A DNA stretch of 64,000 bases from Pseudomonas sp. Irchel s3f7 (GCF_900187615.1 NZ_FYDO01000001.1:124001-188000), one strand, 5' to 3'; shown: positions 1 through 9,495, counted from the first letter of the stretch. Notes: a model not told the origin generated them from the sequence alone. Numbers and translations are program-made.

Positions 1-186
1 ACGTTGTTCTTTGCCACCGCCAACCAGGCGGCCACGCCGTTGGTGGATGAGGCGGTGCGCACCGACCCGGACATTTACCCACCCGCCGACGTGCGTGACC
101 GGTTGTACGCCGACCGCAGCATGAGCCTCAAGGACATGCGTCAGCGCACTCGCTTGTGGACCACCTTCCGTAGCCGTCAACAGTAA
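1..186 (+). CDS. Polyamine ABC transporter substrate-binding protein, C-terminal end (partial)
   Basis: This is the last 61 codons of a gene that begins before the window. The residues AATPLVDEAVRTDP followed by DIYPPADVR and a basic tail ending in RTRLWTTFRSRQQ resemble the C-terminus of PotF/SpuD-type putrescine/spermidine periplasmic binding proteins, where an IYPPADVR stretch precedes the last helix. It ends 9 bp before the agmatinase start on the same strand. The pairing of polyamine uptake with a ureohydrolase supports the call. The N-terminal domain, signal peptide and ligand pocket cannot be seen. Confidence 0.6.
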   Translation, partial: TLFFATANQAATPLVDEAVRTDPDIYPPADVRDRLYADRSMSLKDMRQRTRLWTTFRSRQQ

Positions 187-195
187 GGATTTTCA

Positions 196-1155
196 ATGGA
201 CGTCCCTGTGCAGAACGATCAAGCCATCACCCGCGACAGCCTCTACGGCACGGCTGCCGAAAGCACTTACGCCGGCATCACCAGTTTCATGCGTCGTCGC
301 TACAGCCGCGACTTGCGGGGTGTCGATGTGGCAGTCAGCGGTGTGCCGTTCGACACTGCCACCAGCAACCGCCCCGGCGCGCGTTTCGGGCCTCGTGGCA
401 TTCGCGCCGCGTCTACTGCGATTGCCTGGGAGCGCCACTGGCCGTGGACGTTTGACCCGTTCGATCATCTGGCGGTGGTCGACTTTGGCGATTGCGACTT
501 TGACTACGGCTCGCCGCAATCGGTCCCGGAAAGTATCGAGGCCCACGCCGAGCACATCCTCAATGCCGGCAGCGCGATGCTGACCTTTGGTGGCGATCAC
601 TTCATCACTTATCCGCTGCTCAAGGCGCATGCGCGCAAGCACGGGGCGTTGTCGTTGATTCACTTTGATGCCCACAGCGACACCTGGCCGGACGAGGACG
701 GCAAGCGCATCGACCACGGCACCATGTTCTGGCATGCGGCCAAGGAAGGGCTGGTTGATCCATCGCGCTCGGTGCAGATCGGTTTGCGCACCACCAACGA
801 TGATCATCAGGGCTTTCAGGTGCTGGATGCGCGTCAAGTGCATCGTCGTGGCGTCGATGCGATTGTCGAGGCGATTCGGGCGCGGGTGGGTGACAACCCG
901 GTGTACCTGACATTCGACATCGACTGCCTCGACCCGGCCTTCGCCCCCGGTACCGGAACGCCGGTGTGTGGCGGCTTGAGCACGGCGCAGGCGCTGGACA
1001 TCCTCGGTGGCCTGCGCGGGATCAATCTGGTCGGCATGGACGTGGTGGAAGTGGCGCCGGCGTATGACAACGCAGAAATCACGTCACTGGCAGCGGCGAC
1101 GCTAGCGATGGAAATGCTGTGTTTGTATGCGGCAAAACACAAGGTCGATCAGTAA
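196..1155 (+). CDS. speB: Agmatinase (ureohydrolase family)
   Basis: A manganese-dependent ureohydrolase of 319 residues. It is expected to cleave agmatine to putrescine and urea in the cytoplasm. The metal-binding signatures are in order: GGDHF (about residues 131-135), HFDAHSD (about 156-162) and TFDIDCLDP (about 239-247), the last followed by [10 protein letters not shown]. The ATG follows an AAGGA Shine-Dalgarno and lies 9 bp after the polyamine-binding protein gene, so the two are probably co-transcribed. Family members of this length in Pseudomonas also include guanidinobutyrase and guanidinopropionase. The polyamine transporter next door favours agmatinase, but substrate specificity cannot be read from motifs alone. 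A REPIN follows the stop. Confidence 0.82.
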   Translation: MDVPVQNDQAITRDSLYGTAAESTYAGITSFMRRRYSRDLRGVDVAVSGVPFDTATSNRPGARFGPRGIRAASTAIAWERHWPWTFDPFDHLAVVDFGDCDFDYGSPQSVPESIEAHAEHILNAGSAMLTFGGDHFITYPLLKAHARKHGALSLIHFDAHSDTWPDEDGKRIDHGTMFWHAAKEGLVDPSRSVQIGLRTTNDDHQGFQVLDARQVHRRGVDAIVEAIRARVGDNPVYLTFDIDCLDPAFAPGTGTPVCGGLSTAQALDILGGLRGINLVGMDVVEVAPAYDNAEITSLAAATLAMEMLCLYAAKHKVDQ

Positions 1156-1165
1156 GCGATAAACC

Positions 1166-1257
1166 CTGTAGGAGCGAGCTTGCTCGCGATCACGGTCGTG
1201 CATTCAACCTCTCTGTTGATTGGCAGAACCTCATCGCGAGCAAGCTCGCTCCTACAG
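1166..1257. repeat. REPIN (two inverted REP copies)
   Basis: Two inverted copies of the Pseudomonas REP core flank a short spacer. The left arm (1166-1190) reads CTGTAGGAGCGAGC and on through TTGCTCGCGAT; the right arm (1233-1257) is its reverse complement. It lies between the convergent speB and aldo/keto reductase genes, where it may serve as a shared transcript end. The same family recurs at 4418, 21587, 28111 and 40972. Confidence 0.92.
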
Positions 1258-1269
1258 TTTTGAAGGGTG

Positions 1270-2322
1270 TCAGGCTACTGGAATCATAGGCAAATCCAGA
1301 ATGGCCTCACCACTGAATCGCGCCACCGAACCGGCGATGGATTCATGCGGCACGCCTTTAGCCACGTCGCTGACCGCATCCAGCCGCACTACTTGTTCAG
1401 CACTCAACTGCACGTCCAGCGCACCTAACGTCGCGTCGAGTTGCTCGCGGGTGCGGGAGCCGAGAATTGGAATCAGGGCCGTTGTCGAACGCTTGGCCTT
1501 TTCCCGCAGCCAGGCGATGGCCACGTGGGTCGGGCTGACATCCAGTTCGGCGGCGACGCCCAGCAAGGTGTCGAGCAGGGCGGTTTCGCGGGTTCCTTTT
1601 TCGGCATGAATCAGCATGCCGAGTTTGGTCGCACGGTTATCGCCTTCACTGTTGCGGTATTTACCGGTGAGGAAACCACCGCCCAGTGGCGACCACAGCG
1701 TAGCGGCCAGGCCCAGGGCTTCGGCCATCGGCAATTGCTCGCGTTCGGCGGTGCGTTCGGCGAGGCTGTATTCAACCTGGATGGCGGCAATCGGCGCGAA
1801 GCCGCGAACCTCGGCCAGCAGATCGGCGCGTGCGATGCGCCAGGCCGGGAAGTTCGACAAACCGGCGTAATGAATCTTGCCCGCGCGTACCAGATCGTCG
1901 AAGCCGCGCAGGATCTCTTCCATCGGTGTTACGCCGTCACTCATGTGCGCCCAGAACAGATCGATGTGGTCTGTCTTCAGGCGCTTGAGGCTCTCTTCGA
2001 CGGCGCGAACCATGTTCTTTCGATTATTGCCGGTGTGGGAAATACCCGCTGCCGGTGTCGTCCCGAGGGTGTATTTGGTGGCGATCACCAGGCTATCCCG
2101 ATCCGCCACGATGAACTCGCTGAGCATGGCTTCCGATTGTCCGCCTTGATAGCCGTTGGCAGTGTCGATGAAGTTACCGCCAGCCTCCCGGTAACCATCA
2201 AAAATGCGTTTGGCTTCGTCGCGCTCGGCGCCGTGGCCCCAACCAGTGCCGAAGTTACCGGCGCCCAGCGCCAGTTCGGAAACGCGCAATCCTGTTTTAC
2301 GGCCGAACACTTTGTAATGCAT
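1270..2322 (-). CDS. Aldo/keto reductase
   Basis: A 350-residue NAD(P)H-dependent aldo/keto reductase with a TIM-barrel fold, expected to reduce aldehydes or ketones in the cytosol. The catalytic tetrad is visible: Asp53 and Tyr58 in FIDTANGYQ, Lys83 in VIATKY and His126 in LFWAHMSDG. The length suits the YajO/Gcy-like branch of bacterial AKRs. A purine-rich CTGGAG lies before the ATG. The gene is convergent with speB and divergent from zapE. The physiological substrate is unknown. Confidence 0.9.
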   Translation of the reverse strand: MHYKVFGRKTGLRVSELALGAGNFGTGWGHGAERDEAKRIFDGYREAGGNFIDTANGYQGGQSEAMLSEFIVADRDSLVIATKYTLGTTPAAGISHTGNNRKNMVRAVEESLKRLKTDHIDLFWAHMSDGVTPMEEILRGFDDLVRAGKIHYAGLSNFPAWRIARADLLAEVRGFAPIAAIQVEYSLAERTAEREQLPMAEALGLAATLWSPLGGGFLTGKYRNSEGDNRATKLGMLIHAEKGTRETALLDTLLGVAAELDVSPTHVAIAWLREKAKRSTTALIPILGSRTREQLDATLGALDVQLSAEQVVRLDAVSDVAKGVPHESIAGSVARFSGEAILDLPMIPVA

Positions 2323-2511
2323 GGGATGGCTCCAGAAGGATGGGACTTAATTTAGATGCCGGTGACATGAATTAAATATGATGCCGGTAATATTCACCGT
2401 CAAGATGCTCCCGACCATTGGCGTTGTCAGTGATAAAAACTAAGCCAGTGGCGAGGGAGGCACAGGGCCTGTCTTGCCTTTTGGGTGTTTCGCAATGGCA
2501 TACTGCCGCGC

Positions 2512-3630
2512 ATGACTATCGACTCTCCCCTCAGTGCCTGGCAGCAGGCCATCGAACAGAAGGGCTTCGTCCAGGACGAGGCTCAGGAACATGCCGTCTG
2601 GGCATTGCAGAAATGCCACGAAGCCTTGCATGCCGGTCACTCGCCGATCACGGGTGTTTACTTGTGGGGGCCGGTCGGGCGGGGCAAGACCTGGCTGATG
2701 GACCAGTTCTACCAAAGCTTGCGGGTCCCGGCGCGGCGCCAGCACTTTCACCATTTCATGGGGTGGGTGCACCAGCGTTCATTCCAGTTGACCGGCACCG
2801 CCGACCCGCTCAAGGCACTGGCCCGGGAGTTGAGCGAGGAGGTGCGCGTGCTGTGTTTCGACGAGTTGTTCGTCAATGACATCGGCGACGCAATCATTCT
2901 CGGGCGTCTGTTTCAGGTCATGTTCGAGCAGGGTGTGGTCGTGGTCTGTACCTCGAACCTGCCGCCGGATCAACTGTACGCCGACGGTTTCAACCGCGAC
3001 CGGTTCATGCCCGCAATCACCGCAATCAAGCAGCACATGCAGGTGATCGCCGTGGACGGCGGGGAAGACCACCGGCTGCACCCTGGCGTCGGTTCGCAAC
3101 GATACTGGGTGGCGGAGCCCGGGCAGGATTGCGCGCTGGATGAGGTGTTCGCCGCACTGACCATCGGCCAATCGGTCTCCAGTGACCCGATCAAGGTCGG
3201 TTATCGTTCTCTCAATGTGATCAAGGCCAGCCCGAGCGTGCTCTGGACCCGTTACTCCGATCTTTGCGAGCAGCCTTTCGCCGCCATGGATTTCATGACC
3301 CTGTGTGACACCTACAGCGCAGTCCTGTTGAGCGACGTCCCCAACCTGAGTGCACAAAAGCGCGCAGGACGCATTGCCCGTGGCACTGAGGACGGCGTCG
3401 AGCGGGTAGAGGCGGGGGATCGCGAGTTGCCGCAATTGTCGGTGCATGACGACGGTGTGCGACGCTTCATTGCTCTGGTGGACGAATGCTATGACCGCAA
3501 GGTGCCGTTGTACCTGGAAGCTCAGGTGCCGATGGCCTCGCTTTACACCGACGGGTATCTGGAGTTTCCGTTCCGTCGCACCCTGAGTCGGCTGCAGGAG
3601 ATGCAACTGCAACGGTTCGCCGAAGCGTGA
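2512..3630 (+). CDS. zapE: Cell division protein ZapE (AFG1-like ATPase)
   Basis: A 372-residue P-loop ATPase of the AFG1/ZapE family. In E. coli ZapE associates with the FtsZ ring and affects its stability. The Walker A motif is GPVGRGKT (residues 53-60), and the Walker B stretch LCFDE (about 114-118) is followed by FVNDIGDAIILGRLF, typical of the family. A GTG 27 bp upstream is in frame, but the ATG at 2512 gives the usual N-terminus (MTIDSPLSAWQ). A 48-codon gene follows 15 bp downstream, behind its own strong Shine-Dalgarno. Confidence 0.9.
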   Translation: MTIDSPLSAWQQAIEQKGFVQDEAQEHAVWALQKCHEALHAGHSPITGVYLWGPVGRGKTWLMDQFYQSLRVPARRQHFHHFMGWVHQRSFQLTGTADPLKALARELSEEVRVLCFDELFVNDIGDAIILGRLFQVMFEQGVVVVCTSNLPPDQLYADGFNRDRFMPAITAIKQHMQVIAVDGGEDHRLHPGVGSQRYWVAEPGQDCALDEVFAALTIGQSVSSDPIKVGYRSLNVIKASPSVLWTRYSDLCEQPFAAMDFMTLCDTYSAVLLSDVPNLSAQKRAGRIARGTEDGVERVEAGDRELPQLSVHDDGVRRFIALVDECYDRKVPLYLEAQVPMASLYTDGYLEFPFRRTLSRLQEMQLQRFAEA

Positions 3631-3645
3631 TCAGGAGGAGGGAAG

Positions 3646-3792
3646 ATGAATCAACCGCTGTCGCCCCATTTGCTGACTATCGCCCGCGAAAATCCGCAAC
3701 ACGACGAGTTTTTCTGTGCCGGTGAGTCGTACCTGCGGGCCGAGGACTTTGCCGAGTTGGGTTGGACCGAAACGCTGATCTGGGGCGTTTGA
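3646..3792 (+). CDS. Small hypothetical protein downstream of zapE (48 aa)
   Basis: A 48-codon frame starts 15 bp after the zapE stop, behind an excellent Shine-Dalgarno (AGGAGGAGGG). The product begins MNQPLSPHLLTIARENPQH, continues with DEFFCAGESYLRAEDFAELG and ends in TLIWGV. It is acidic, has one Cys and has no membrane segment. Codon use resembles its neighbours and it is probably in the zapE transcript. I do not recognise a family. Its position and ribosome site are the reasons for calling it real. Confidence 0.6.
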   Translation: MNQPLSPHLLTIARENPQHDEFFCAGESYLRAEDFAELGWTETLIWGV

Positions 3793-3904
3793 GCGTCAAT
3801 TATTTTCAGCACAACTGATTGTCGGCAGCACAGCGCTCGCGCTATGGTCGCCCGGCACCTCGGCGCGACATACGCGGCGGGGGCTACTTTATGTGTGATC
3901 GAGG

Positions 3905-4402
3905 ATGGAAATGGATTTCGCAGAAATTCTTGTTCTTCAGGCCAGCTACACCAACCCGGTGCATGCCGAAGCGATTGGTCTGGTATTGAACCACTACGCC
4001 GAGGACCCGATGGGCGGCGGCCAATCCCTGCCTGCCAATGTGCTGGAGCAATTACCAGCAGAGCTTGCTCGACGTCCCCACGCCTTCAGTGTGTTGGCGT
4101 TTGTCGGTGGCGAACCGGCCGGGTTGGTCAATTGCTTCGAGGGTTTCTCGACCTTTGCCTGCCGGCCATTGGTGAATGTGCACGATGTGGCGGTGGTGAA
4201 TAAGTTTCGCGGGTTGGGCTTGAGTCAGCGCATGTTGCAAAAGGTCGAGGAAATCGCCCGTCAGCGCGGTTGCTGCAAGCTCACCCTGGAGGTGCTGGAA
4301 GGCAACGCCGTGGCGCAAGCGGCTTACGAAAAAGCCGGTTTTGCAGCAGGCATGTTCGACCCGGCCCATGGCCGGATGCTGTTCTGGACCAAGGCGCTTT
4401 GA
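3905..4402 (+). CDS. GNAT family N-acetyltransferase
   Basis: A 165-residue acetyl-CoA-dependent N-acetyltransferase. The acetyl-CoA-binding motif A is readable as NVHDVAVVNKFRGLGLSQRML (about residues 97-117 in outline, with the R-G-L-G pyrophosphate loop). It is followed by motif B, with LEVLEGNAVAQAAYEKAGF. ATG codons at residues 1 and 3 both fit. The substrate is not predictable. The gene is followed by a single REP and then by the terminator of the convergent eptC gene. Confidence 0.85.
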   Translation: MEMDFAEILVLQASYTNPVHAEAIGLVLNHYAEDPMGGGQSLPANVLEQLPAELARRPHAFSVLAFVGGEPAGLVNCFEGFSTFACRPLVNVHDVAVVNKFRGLGLSQRMLQKVEEIARQRGCCKLTLEVLEGNAVAQAAYEKAGFAAGMFDPAHGRMLFWTKAL

Positions 4403-4417
4403 ATTAGCGTCTGGCGC

Positions 4418-4442
4418 CTGTAGGAGCGAGCTTGCTCGCGAT
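4418..4442. repeat. Single REP element
   Basis: One copy of the core CTGTAGGAGCGAGC followed by TTGCTCGCGAT, 15 bp after the GNAT gene. No inverted partner is seen nearby, so this is a solo REP rather than a REPIN. Confidence 0.88.
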
Positions 4443-4540
4443 GGACACAAGTCCCCGGTTTTATTTCGGCCTGTAGCTTACAGTCATATCCGCCGATTAC
4501 ATGAGATGGGAACAAACGCTGATGGCCGCAAAGCCAGTAT

Positions 4541-4564
4541 GAAAAAGGGGCCGGAACCGGCCCC
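4541..4564 (-). terminator. Rho-independent terminator of eptC
   Basis: Read on the minus strand this is an AGGGGCCGG/CCGGCCCC hairpin followed by TTTTTC, starting 9 bp after the eptC stop codon. The GC-rich stem with an immediate T-run is a standard intrinsic terminator. Confidence 0.85.
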
Positions 4565-4572
4565 TGAAAGGA

Positions 4573-6309
4573 TTACTGCTGAACCACCGCTGGCGCGACT
4601 TTAGGCTTGATCAGGCTGAAGTCGATCAAGGCCCGCTGCTGGCGTTCATAAGGGTTGCCGATCAGCAACGGTCGCGCCTTGAAGCTGTCGCTGACCAGAC
4701 TCTTGCTGCGATCGAGCTCATCGAAGCTCAGGCCTGCAAGGTCGGCCCAGGTATGAATCAGGTGCGAGCTGCTGTATGGGCGCGATACATCACCGGCGAC
4801 GTTCCAATTGTGGTTCTCACGCCATTTTGGCGAGGCCCAGGTCATGAACGGAATGGTGTACATCGGCGCTGTCGGCTTGCTCTCGTTGCGCCCGAGGGTG
4901 CTGTGGCCTGCGGAATCGAATACGTCTTCACCGTGGTCCGAGAGGTACAGCAGGAAGCCGTTCGGATCAGTCTTGGCGTAGTCCTTGATCAGGCTGGACA
5001 CCACGAAGTCGTTGTACAGCACGGCATTGTCGTAGCTGTTGTACGTCGGCACCTGGTCGTCACGTACACCGGCCGGCACGCCATTGCGGTCCTTGAACTT
5101 GTCGAAGGACGAAGGGTAGCGGTACTGGTAGCTCATGTGCGTGCCAAGCAGGTGCACAACAATCAGCTTGCGCGGCGCGGCATCGGCCAGGGCCTTGTTG
5201 AAGGGCTCGATCACGTCGCCATCGTACTGGGCGGCGTTCTGGTTGCGGTTGTTGTTCAGGTACACCTGCTCGTCGGCCTGCTCGGAGAACGTCGTGAGCA
5301 TGGTGTTGCGCTTGGTCATGGTCTGCTGGTTGGTGATCCAGAAGGTCTTGTACCCGGCCTGTTTCATCATGCTGACCAGCGACGGCGTCGACAGGTAGAG
5401 GTCTGGCTTTTCCTCGTCGGCAAAGGTCAGAACCTGCTGCAGCGCTTCAATGGTGTACGGACGCGGCGTGATGACATTGTCGAAAACGTCCAGTTGATCC
5501 TTGAGCTTGTCCAGTTCCGGCGTGGTTTGACGCGGATAGCCATACAGGCTCATGCGCTGGCGGTTGGTGGATTCGCCGATCACCAGCACCAGGGTCGCGG
5601 GCTGGTTGGCCATCGCATCCTTGAGGTTGTGCAGGGGCGGGATCTTGCTGGCGCTGTCGAGCATGTCCTGCATGTTGGCCAGGGTGTCGAGGTAACGGTG
5701 ATACGCCACGGCCATCTGCCAAGGCACGGCCGGCTCGATGCGGGTTTCGAATTTCTCGAAACCTTCAGCGAGACTGCCTGTGCGCAGGGTTTGCTTGACC
5801 AGTGGGTAGCCGACCACCGCGACTACAATGGCCGTCGCAGCCAACAAGGCCTTGCCGCGTGGCAAGTACACCGGGCGCAAGCGCGTCCACAGGAACCAGG
5901 CGAATGCGGTGTGGGCGAGGAACGCGAACACCATCCACCAGGCAAAGTACTGGGTCATGTATTCGCCGGCTTCAGACACGTTCGACTCGAACATGATGAA
6001 GATCACGCTCTGGGAGAATTCCTGCTGATAGATGAAGAAATAACCCAGGCTGGCCATCGAGCAGGCCCACAGCACGACCCCGATCACGGCGGCCATGACA
6101 CGGGTTTTATTGGGGAACAGTAGCATCGGCGCCAGCCAGATGGCGCTCATCACGAACGCCTGGCGGAACCCCGTGAAACCGGAAGTGCCTGTCAGTTGGA
6201 TCAGTAGCTGGGTGATTCCGGAGAAGTACCAGAAGAATACGAACAACCAGAGTAACCCGGCCCAGTCGAAACCTTTCGCAGTCGTCTTGCTGCGTTTAAA
6301 CAAAGTCAT
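4573..6309 (-). CDS. eptC: Phosphoethanolamine transferase EptC/CptA
   Basis: A 578-residue inner-membrane enzyme with a periplasmic sulfatase-fold domain. It is expected to transfer phosphoethanolamine from phosphatidylethanolamine to LPS; E. coli EptC modifies the core heptose and has almost the same length. About five transmembrane segments occupy the first 180 residues. The periplasmic part shows VIGESTNRQRMSLYGY (metal-binding Glu), PRPYT with the probable nucleophilic Thr, and LYLSDHGEDVFD followed by a GHS motif for zinc. It has its own terminator and a roughly 200 bp upstream region. LPS modification links it loosely with lpxO at 34.3 kb. Confidence 0.87.
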   Translation of the reverse strand: MTLFKRSKTTAKGFDWAGLLWLFVFFWYFSGITQLLIQLTGTSGFTGFRQAFVMSAIWLAPMLLFPNKTRVMAAVIGVVLWACSMASLGYFFIYQQEFSQSVIFIMFESNVSEAGEYMTQYFAWWMVFAFLAHTAFAWFLWTRLRPVYLPRGKALLAATAIVVAVVGYPLVKQTLRTGSLAEGFEKFETRIEPAVPWQMAVAYHRYLDTLANMQDMLDSASKIPPLHNLKDAMANQPATLVLVIGESTNRQRMSLYGYPRQTTPELDKLKDQLDVFDNVITPRPYTIEALQQVLTFADEEKPDLYLSTPSLVSMMKQAGYKTFWITNQQTMTKRNTMLTTFSEQADEQVYLNNNRNQNAAQYDGDVIEPFNKALADAAPRKLIVVHLLGTHMSYQYRYPSSFDKFKDRNGVPAGVRDDQVPTYNSYDNAVLYNDFVVSSLIKDYAKTDPNGFLLYLSDHGEDVFDSAGHSTLGRNESKPTAPMYTIPFMTWASPKWRENHNWNVAGDVSRPYSSSHLIHTWADLAGLSFDELDRSKSLVSDSFKARPLLIGNPYERQQRALIDFSLIKPKVAPAVVQQ

Positions 6310-6438
6310 TCAGCGCTCCAGCCGAGAAAACACTTCCATCGCCGGACGTTAAATATCACTGACGACGAAACGGTGACCATCCGAGCAACGAACAGCCATA
6401 AACAGGTAAGTATCGGAAAGCAAATGTGAAAATTGTGT

Positions 6439-6490
6439 GAGCTGCTTTGAATGGCAGCTCAGAGGCAGGGGGAAAGCAGCGTCGGCTGCT
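6439..6490 (-). terminator. Candidate terminator hairpins after the 60-aa gene
   Basis: Two perfect short stems lie downstream of the 60-codon gene on the minus strand. AGCAGC/GCTGCT with a 4-nt loop (6475-6490) is followed by TTTCCCCC. GAGCTGC/GCAGCTC (6439-6460) is followed by ACACAATTTT. Either could end the small gene's transcript before the eptC promoter. The T-runs are weak. Confidence 0.4.
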
Positions 6491-6510
6491 ACCAGATCAA
6501 TCGGGGGTGA

Positions 6511-6693
6511 TCAGGCGTGCGGGGCGCGTTGAGTGACGACTGCGGATGGATTTTGAGTGTCTTGCAGCACCAGTCGCAGTTGCGCCAGCTCTTGCTTCAA
6601 TTGATCGCGTTCGTCTTTCAACTGGCGCAGTTCATCACGACGGATTGTGACGTAAAGGGTTTGTGCTGGCAGTGCGGTATGTACTGTGCCCAT
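6511..6693 (-). CDS. Small coiled-coil hypothetical protein (60 aa)
   Basis: A 60-residue product starting MGTVHTALPAQTLYVTIRR, then a heptad-rich stretch with LRQLKDERDQLKQELAQLRL (about residues 22-42) that predicts a short coiled coil. A GAGGTG Shine-Dalgarno is well placed 5 nt before the ATG. It is a stand-alone gene between eptC and the divergent gnd. I do not recognise a function. The ribosome site and organised heptads argue for a real gene, possibly a small oligomerising protein. Confidence 0.6.
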   Translation of the reverse strand: MGTVHTALPAQTLYVTIRRDELRQLKDERDQLKQELAQLRLVLQDTQNPSAVVTQRAPHA

Positions 6694-6965
6694 TGCTCAC
6701 CTCGCAAATGGCGTATCTCAACTGTAGAACCGCCTCGATTTGAGCGGCAGAACTACTATCGGCGCCAATTTTGATTTCTTTTTCCCCTGAAGGGAACTTT
6801 TTTATTTTCAAATGTCGTTGTGTCTTGGGCTTGATTCCCGACGTTATCAGTCTGGATCGGGCACAATGCCCGGAAACTTCATCCCGACGCTCTGGACTAA
6901 GCTTCATTAGTCGCGTTGGGCTATACCTTTGACACACATTTATTTGTAGTAGGGAGCATCAGCAC

Positions 6966-7946
6966 ATGCAACTCGGGATTATTGGACTGGGCCGCATGGG
7001 CGGCAATATTGCGCGGCGCCTGATGCTCAACGGACACACGACCGTTGTTTACGACCGCAATACCGCCTTCATCGAAACCCTGGCCGCCGAGGGCGCAACC
7101 GGTGTGGCCGACTTGCCGGCCCTGGTGGCCGGCCTGACCAAGCCGCGAGCGATTTGGGTCATGCTGCCGGCCGGCGCGCCGACCGAAGAGACCATCGACA
7201 CCCTGAGCACCTTGCTTGAAGCCGGCGACACCATCATCGATGGCGGCAACACGTTCTATAAAGACGACATTCGCCGGGCGAAAACCCTGGCGGAAAAAGG
7301 CCTGCACTACATCGACGTCGGTACGTCCGGCGGCGTCTGGGGCCTGGAGCGCGGTTACTGCATGATGATTGGCGGCGACGCCGACACGGTCAATCGTCTG
7401 GACCCGCTGTTCGACACCCTGGCCCCGGGCATGGGCGACATTCCGCGAACCAAGGACCGCAAGTCCGATGACGATCGCGCCGAGCGTGGCTACATCCACG
7501 CAGGTCCTGCGGGCGCCGGGCATTTCGTGAAGATGATCCACAACGGCATCGAATACGGAATGATGCAGGCCTTCGCCGAAGGTTTCGACATCCTCAAGAC
7601 CAAAAACAGCGAAAAGTTGCCGGAAGACCAGCGCTTCGACCTGAACGTCGCCGACATCGCCGAAGTCTGGCGTCGTGGCAGCGTGGTGTCGTCGTGGTTG
7701 CTCGACCTGACGGCTGACGCCCTGGCCAGTGATTCGAAGCTCGACGGTTTTTCTGGCTCCGTGGCTGACAGCGGTGAAGGTCAATGGACCATCGAAGCGG
7801 CGATGGAGCAAGCGGTTCCGGTGCCGGTACTGTCGAACTCGCTGTTCTCGCGCTACCGTTCCCGTGGCCAAGGCAGCTTTGGCGACAAAGTGCTTTCGGC
7901 CCAGCGCTTCGGCTTCGGCGGCCATGTGGAGACCCCGAAAAAATGA
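6966..7946 (+). CDS. gnd: 6-phosphogluconate dehydrogenase, decarboxylating (short form)
   Basis: A 326-residue GndA/YqeC-type enzyme that oxidises 6-phosphogluconate to ribulose 5-phosphate and CO2. The Rossmann motif GLGRMGGN is at residues 7-14. The substrate loop [11 protein letters not shown], the [12 protein letters not shown] stretch and the catalytic [14 protein letters not shown] (Lys and Asn) follow. The short form lacks the long C-terminal extension of the approximately 470-residue E. coli Gnd. An acidic residue (Asp30) ends the second beta strand, which tends to favour NAD over NADP; that is an inference. The stop overlaps the zwf start (ATGA), so the two are translationally coupled. 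Confidence 0.92.
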   Translation: MQLGIIGLGRMGGNIARRLMLNGHTTVVYDRNTAFIETLAAEGATGVADLPALVAGLTKPRAIWVMLPAGAPTEETIDTLSTLLEAGDTIIDGGNTFYKDDIRRAKTLAEKGLHYIDVGTSGGVWGLERGYCMMIGGDADTVNRLDPLFDTLAPGMGDIPRTKDRKSDDDRAERGYIHAGPAGAGHFVKMIHNGIEYGMMQAFAEGFDILKTKNSEKLPEDQRFDLNVADIAEVWRRGSVVSSWLLDLTADALASDSKLDGFSGSVADSGEGQWTIEAAMEQAVPVPVLSNSLFSRYRSRGQGSFGDKVLSAQRFGFGGHVETPKK

Positions 7947-9466
7947 CCCATCCGGTCCGCAGAAAATCCAGGCCTGAACCCGCTCCGGCGACCACACTGT
8001 TCCTGTTCGGTGCCCATGGTGATCTGGTCAAGCGCCTGCTGATGCCGGCGCTGTATAACCTGAGTCGTGACGGTTTACTGGGGGATGGACTGCGGATCAT
8101 CGGCGTTGACCACAACGCCATCAGCGACGAAGGCTTCGCGAAAAAACTCGAAGATTTCATTCGCAATGAAGTGGCCACCAAGACCGGCAAGGGCGATCAA
8201 GCCCTTGATCCGGTGGTGTGGGCCAAACTTGCCAAAGGCATCAGCTACGTTCAGGGCGATTTCCTGGACGACAGCACCTATCAAGCGCTGGCGGCGAAAA
8301 TCGCCGACAGCGGAACCGGCAATGCGGTGTTCTACCTGGCCACCGCGCCGCGTTTCTTCAGTGAAGTGGTGCGCCGCCTGGGCAGCGCCGGTTTGCTGGA
8401 AGAAACCCCGGAAGCGTTCAGAAGGGTGGTGGTCGAAAAACCGTTCGGCTCCGATTTGCATACGGCTGAAGCCTTGAACGCTTGCCTGCTCAAGGTGATG
8501 ACGGAAAAACAGATCTACCGAATCGACCACTATCTGGGCAAGGAAACCGTGCAGAACATTCTGGTCAGCCGGTTTTCCAACAGCCTCTTCGAAGCGTTCT
8601 GGAATAACCACTACATCGACCACGTGCAGATCACCGCCTCCGAAACCGTCGGTGTGGAAACCCGTGGCAGTTTTTACGAACACACCGGCGCGTTGCGGGA
8701 CATGGTGCCCAATCACCTGTTTCAGTTGCTGGCGATGGTGGCCATGGAGCCGCCAGCCGCTTTCGGTGCCGACGCGGTGCGCGGCGAGAAAGCCAAGGTG
8801 GTGGGTGCGATTCGTCCCTGGTCGGTCGAGGAGGCCAAGGCCAACTCAGTACGTGGGCAATACACGGCCGGTGAACTCGACGGCAAATCATTGCCGGGCT
8901 ATCGCGAGGAAAACAACGTGGCGCCCGACAGCAATACCGAAACCTATGTAGCCCTCAAGGTCATGATCGATAACTGGCGCTGGGTCGGCGTGCCGTTTTA
9001 CCTTCGTACGGGTAAACGTATGAGCGTGCGCGACACCGAGATCGTCATCTGTTTCAAACCGGCGCCGTATGCGCAGTTCCGCGACACCGAGGTCGATGAG
9101 CTGCAACCAACCTACCTGCGTATTCAGATCCAGCCGAACGAAGGCATGTGGTTCGACCTGCTGGCCAAGCGGCCGGGCCAGGCGCTGAAGATGGACAACA
9201 TCGAGCTGGGGTTTGCCTATAAAGATTTCTTCGAGATGCAGCCGTCTACCGGTTACGAAACCTTGATCTACGATTGCCTCACCGGCGATCAGACCTTGTT
9301 CCAGCGTGCCGACAATATCGAGAATGGCTGGCGAGCGGTGCAGCCATTCCTTGATGCCTGGCAACAGGACGCCAGTGTGCAGAGCTATGCCGCCGGGGAG
9401 AACGGCCCACAGGCCGGTGACGAATTGCTGACCCGCGACGGACGCGTCTGGCATCGCCTCGGATAA
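7943..9466 (+). CDS. zwf: Glucose-6-phosphate 1-dehydrogenase
   Basis: A 507-residue enzyme making 6-phosphogluconolactone from glucose 6-phosphate, the entry step to the pentose-phosphate and Entner-Doudoroff routes. The nucleotide motif [12 protein letters not shown] (about residues 22-33) and the active-site motif RIDHYLGKE (His about 196) are intact. The open frame extends much further upstream inside gnd, but the ATG overlapping the gnd stop gives the normal N-terminus. No lactonase (pgl), edd or eda gene is adjacent, unlike the main zwf locus in most pseudomonads, so this is probably a second zwf copy dedicated to the gnd branch. Confidence 0.93.
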   Translation: MTHPVRRKSRPEPAPATTLFLFGAHGDLVKRLLMPALYNLSRDGLLGDGLRIIGVDHNAISDEGFAKKLEDFIRNEVATKTGKGDQALDPVVWAKLAKGISYVQGDFLDDSTYQALAAKIADSGTGNAVFYLATAPRFFSEVVRRLGSAGLLEETPEAFRRVVVEKPFGSDLHTAEALNACLLKVMTEKQIYRIDHYLGKETVQNILVSRFSNSLFEAFWNNHYIDHVQITASETVGVETRGSFYEHTGALRDMVPNHLFQLLAMVAMEPPAAFGADAVRGEKAKVVGAIRPWSVEEAKANSVRGQYTAGELDGKSLPGYREENNVAPDSNTETYVALKVMIDNWRWVGVPFYLRTGKRMSVRDTEIVICFKPAPYAQFRDTEVDELQPTYLRIQIQPNEGMWFDLLAKRPGQALKMDNIELGFAYKDFFEMQPSTGYETLIYDCLTGDQTLFQRADNIENGWRAVQPFLDAWQQDASVQSYAAGENGPQAGDELLTRDGRVWHRLG

Positions 9467-9495
9467 CACGTATCCCCCTGTTGGAGCGAGCCATT

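Noticed and set aside
1441..2355. 304-codon open frame opposite the aldo/keto reductase
   Set aside because: Antisense to a gene with an intact catalytic tetrad; no ribosome site or domain.
4753..6123. 456-codon open frame on the plus strand
   Set aside because: It is the antisense shadow of eptC: Val/His/Arg-biased composition, no ribosome site and no recognisable domain, while eptC on the other strand has full motifs.
6782..6810. Small hairpin TTCCC/GGGAA followed by CTTTTTTATTTT on the plus strand
   Set aside because: No plus-strand gene precedes it and the stem is only 5 bp. It might lie in the gnd leader, but there is nothing to support attenuation.
6801..6900. 32-codon frame in the gnd upstream region
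   Set aside because: No ribosome site before its ATG, and it overlaps the expected promoter region.
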